Assembly: GCA_002733915.1 (NCBI GenBank)
Contig: NVXN01000001.1
Location: forward strand, 616,192-622,982
DNA length: 6,791 nucleotides
DNA from: Aequorivita sp.
Lineage (GTDB): Bacteria > Bacteroidota > Bacteroidia > Flavobacteriales > Flavobacteriaceae
Direction of reading: 5' to 3'
Each line of letters starts with the position of its first letter. The stretch's first letter is position 1. The notes under the pieces were generated by a model. The model was not told the DNA's origin and searched no databases. It worked only from the letters and a program-made list of their open reading frames with translations. A program made the position numbers and the translations under genes. This document shows, piece by piece, positions 6,502-6,791 of this stretch.

Positions 6502-6573
6502 AACCACAGAGAACACAATGGACACAAAGTTTTTCTTTGTGCACTTCGTGCCTTCTTTGTGTTCTCTGTGGTT
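6502..6573. repeat. Intergenic palindromic element with branched fold
   Basis: The outer arms are a perfect 17-bp inverted repeat: AACCACAGAGAACACAA (6502-6518) with TTGTGTTCTCTGTGGTT (6557-6573). Between them lie two smaller hairpins: CACAAAG (6523-6529) with CTTTGTG (6535-6541), and GCAC (6541-6544) with GTGC (6548-6551), sharing one base. The whole can fold as a three-armed structure. Elements starting with AACCACAGAG and ending CTCTGTGGTT recur between genes in many bacterial genomes, in my recollection. It is non-coding and sits between divergent genes, so it is not needed as a terminator. Confidence 0.85.
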
Positions 6574-6599
6574 TTATTAAAATTTGAAGTTTGTTTTTT

Positions 6600-6630
6600 A
6601 TTTGGAATTCGGTACTTGAAATTTGGAATT
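6600..6630 (+). repeat. Short direct repeat ATTTGGAATT
   Basis: ATTTGGAATT occurs at 6600-6609 and again at 6621-6630, starts 21 bases apart. Related degenerate stretches (AATTTGAAGT at 6581, ACTTGAAATT at 6614) surround them. They lie between the palindromic element and the lysS promoter. This resembles the degenerate intergenic repeat tracts common in flavobacteria; no protein-binding role can be claimed. Confidence 0.6.
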
Positions 6631-6635
6631 TATGC

Positions 6636-6668
6636 TTTAGCATATAGAACTTCCTTTCCTTATCTTTG
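6636..6668 (+). promoter_or_regulatory. lysS promoter
   Basis: TATCTTTG at 6661-6668 is an exact match to the Bacteroidetes -7 consensus TAnnTTTG and is followed by CA, the commonest flavobacterial form. TTTAG at 6636-6640, 20 bases upstream, is a fair -33 element. The start codon of lysS is 24 bases downstream, giving a leader of roughly 17-20 bases. This is the best-formed promoter in the window. Confidence 0.75.
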
Positions 6669-6692
6669 CAAACTTATTTTTATATATAATTT

Positions 6693-6791
6693 ATGCAACT
6701 GTCTGAACTGGAAATCATCCGAAGAGAAAAACTACAACAACTGCGCAATATGGGCATCAATCCCTATCCTGCAGACCTGTACCCCGTGACC
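6693..6791 (+). CDS. lysS: Lysyl-tRNA synthetase, class II (3' truncated by window)
   Basis: Only the first 33 codons are present: MQLSELEIIRREKLQQLRNM followed by GINPYPADLYPVT. The N-terminal helix EIIRREKLQQLR and the GINPYP motif are characteristic of bacterial LysS (class II), which charges tRNA-Lys in the cytoplasm; the anticodon-binding OB fold and catalytic domain would follow beyond the window. The ATG at 6693 is the natural start: it gives the family N-terminus and sits at the right distance from a consensus promoter. The upstream context is AT-rich (TATATATAATTT) without a Shine-Dalgarno. It is transcribed away from the yqaE-like operon. Confidence 0.93.
   Translation, partial: MQLSELEIIRREKLQQLRNMGINPYPADLYPVT

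Noticed and set aside
6282..6527. 81-codon - strand ORF overlapping the yqaE-like gene
   Set aside because: It is in another frame from the YqaE/Pmp3 product and runs into the palindromic repeat; the 52-codon frame has family motifs and a clean start and stop.
6481..6789. 102-codon + strand ORF at the right edge
   Set aside because: It is translated through the palindromic repeat and is out of frame with lysS, whose N-terminus is unmistakable.

Overview
The window comes from an AT-rich Bacteroidetes genome, most likely a Flavobacteriaceae member. Four things point there: a metalloprotease with a C-terminal Type IX secretion (Por) sorting domain, core promoters of the TAnnTTTG type, no Shine-Dalgarno sequences, and protein styles typical of flavobacteria (an OmpA-domain protein preceded by a lectin-like region, TapB/DUF3108-like, LipB, LysS). 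It reads as ordinary chromosome. I see no phage, insertion sequence, CRISPR array, defence island or toxin-antitoxin pair.

Left part (1-1663, + strand): the 3' part of an OmpA-family cell-envelope protein runs in from outside the window. After 21 bases it is followed by a small secreted TapB/DUF3108-like protein. The pair ends at a symmetric terminator shared with lipB, which converges from the right on the - strand (1647-2363) and encodes lipoate biosynthesis octanoyltransferase.

Centre (2364-4864): a 178-base AT-rich divergent region separates lipB from a large secreted zinc metalloprotease (2542-4809). The protease has a signal peptide, propeptide, reprolysin-like catalytic domain, two Ig/PKD-like modules and a T9SS sorting domain. 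A strong 15-bp-stem bidirectional terminator (4832-4864) follows, then a heptanucleotide tandem repeat (4877-4935).

Right part (4934-6427, - strand): in transcription order, a 52-residue YqaE/Pmp3-family membrane peptide (6269-6427, easily missed because it is short), a 246-residue lipoprotein 4 bases downstream, and a 177-residue lipoprotein 56 bases further. They look like one envelope-associated operon ending at the terminator shared with the protease gene.

Right edge (6428-6791): an intergenic region with a 72-base imperfectly palindromic element and degenerate ATTTGGAATT repeats. A well-formed flavobacterial promoter (TATCTTTG at 6661) then precedes the first 33 codons of lysS (lysyl-tRNA synthetase, class II), cut by the window end.

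The most noteworthy items are the unannotated yqaE-like gene with its nearly leaderless promoter, the two-subtype heptad array touching a stop codon, and the three-armed palindromic repeat upstream of lysS. None of these amounts to a clear new biological system.
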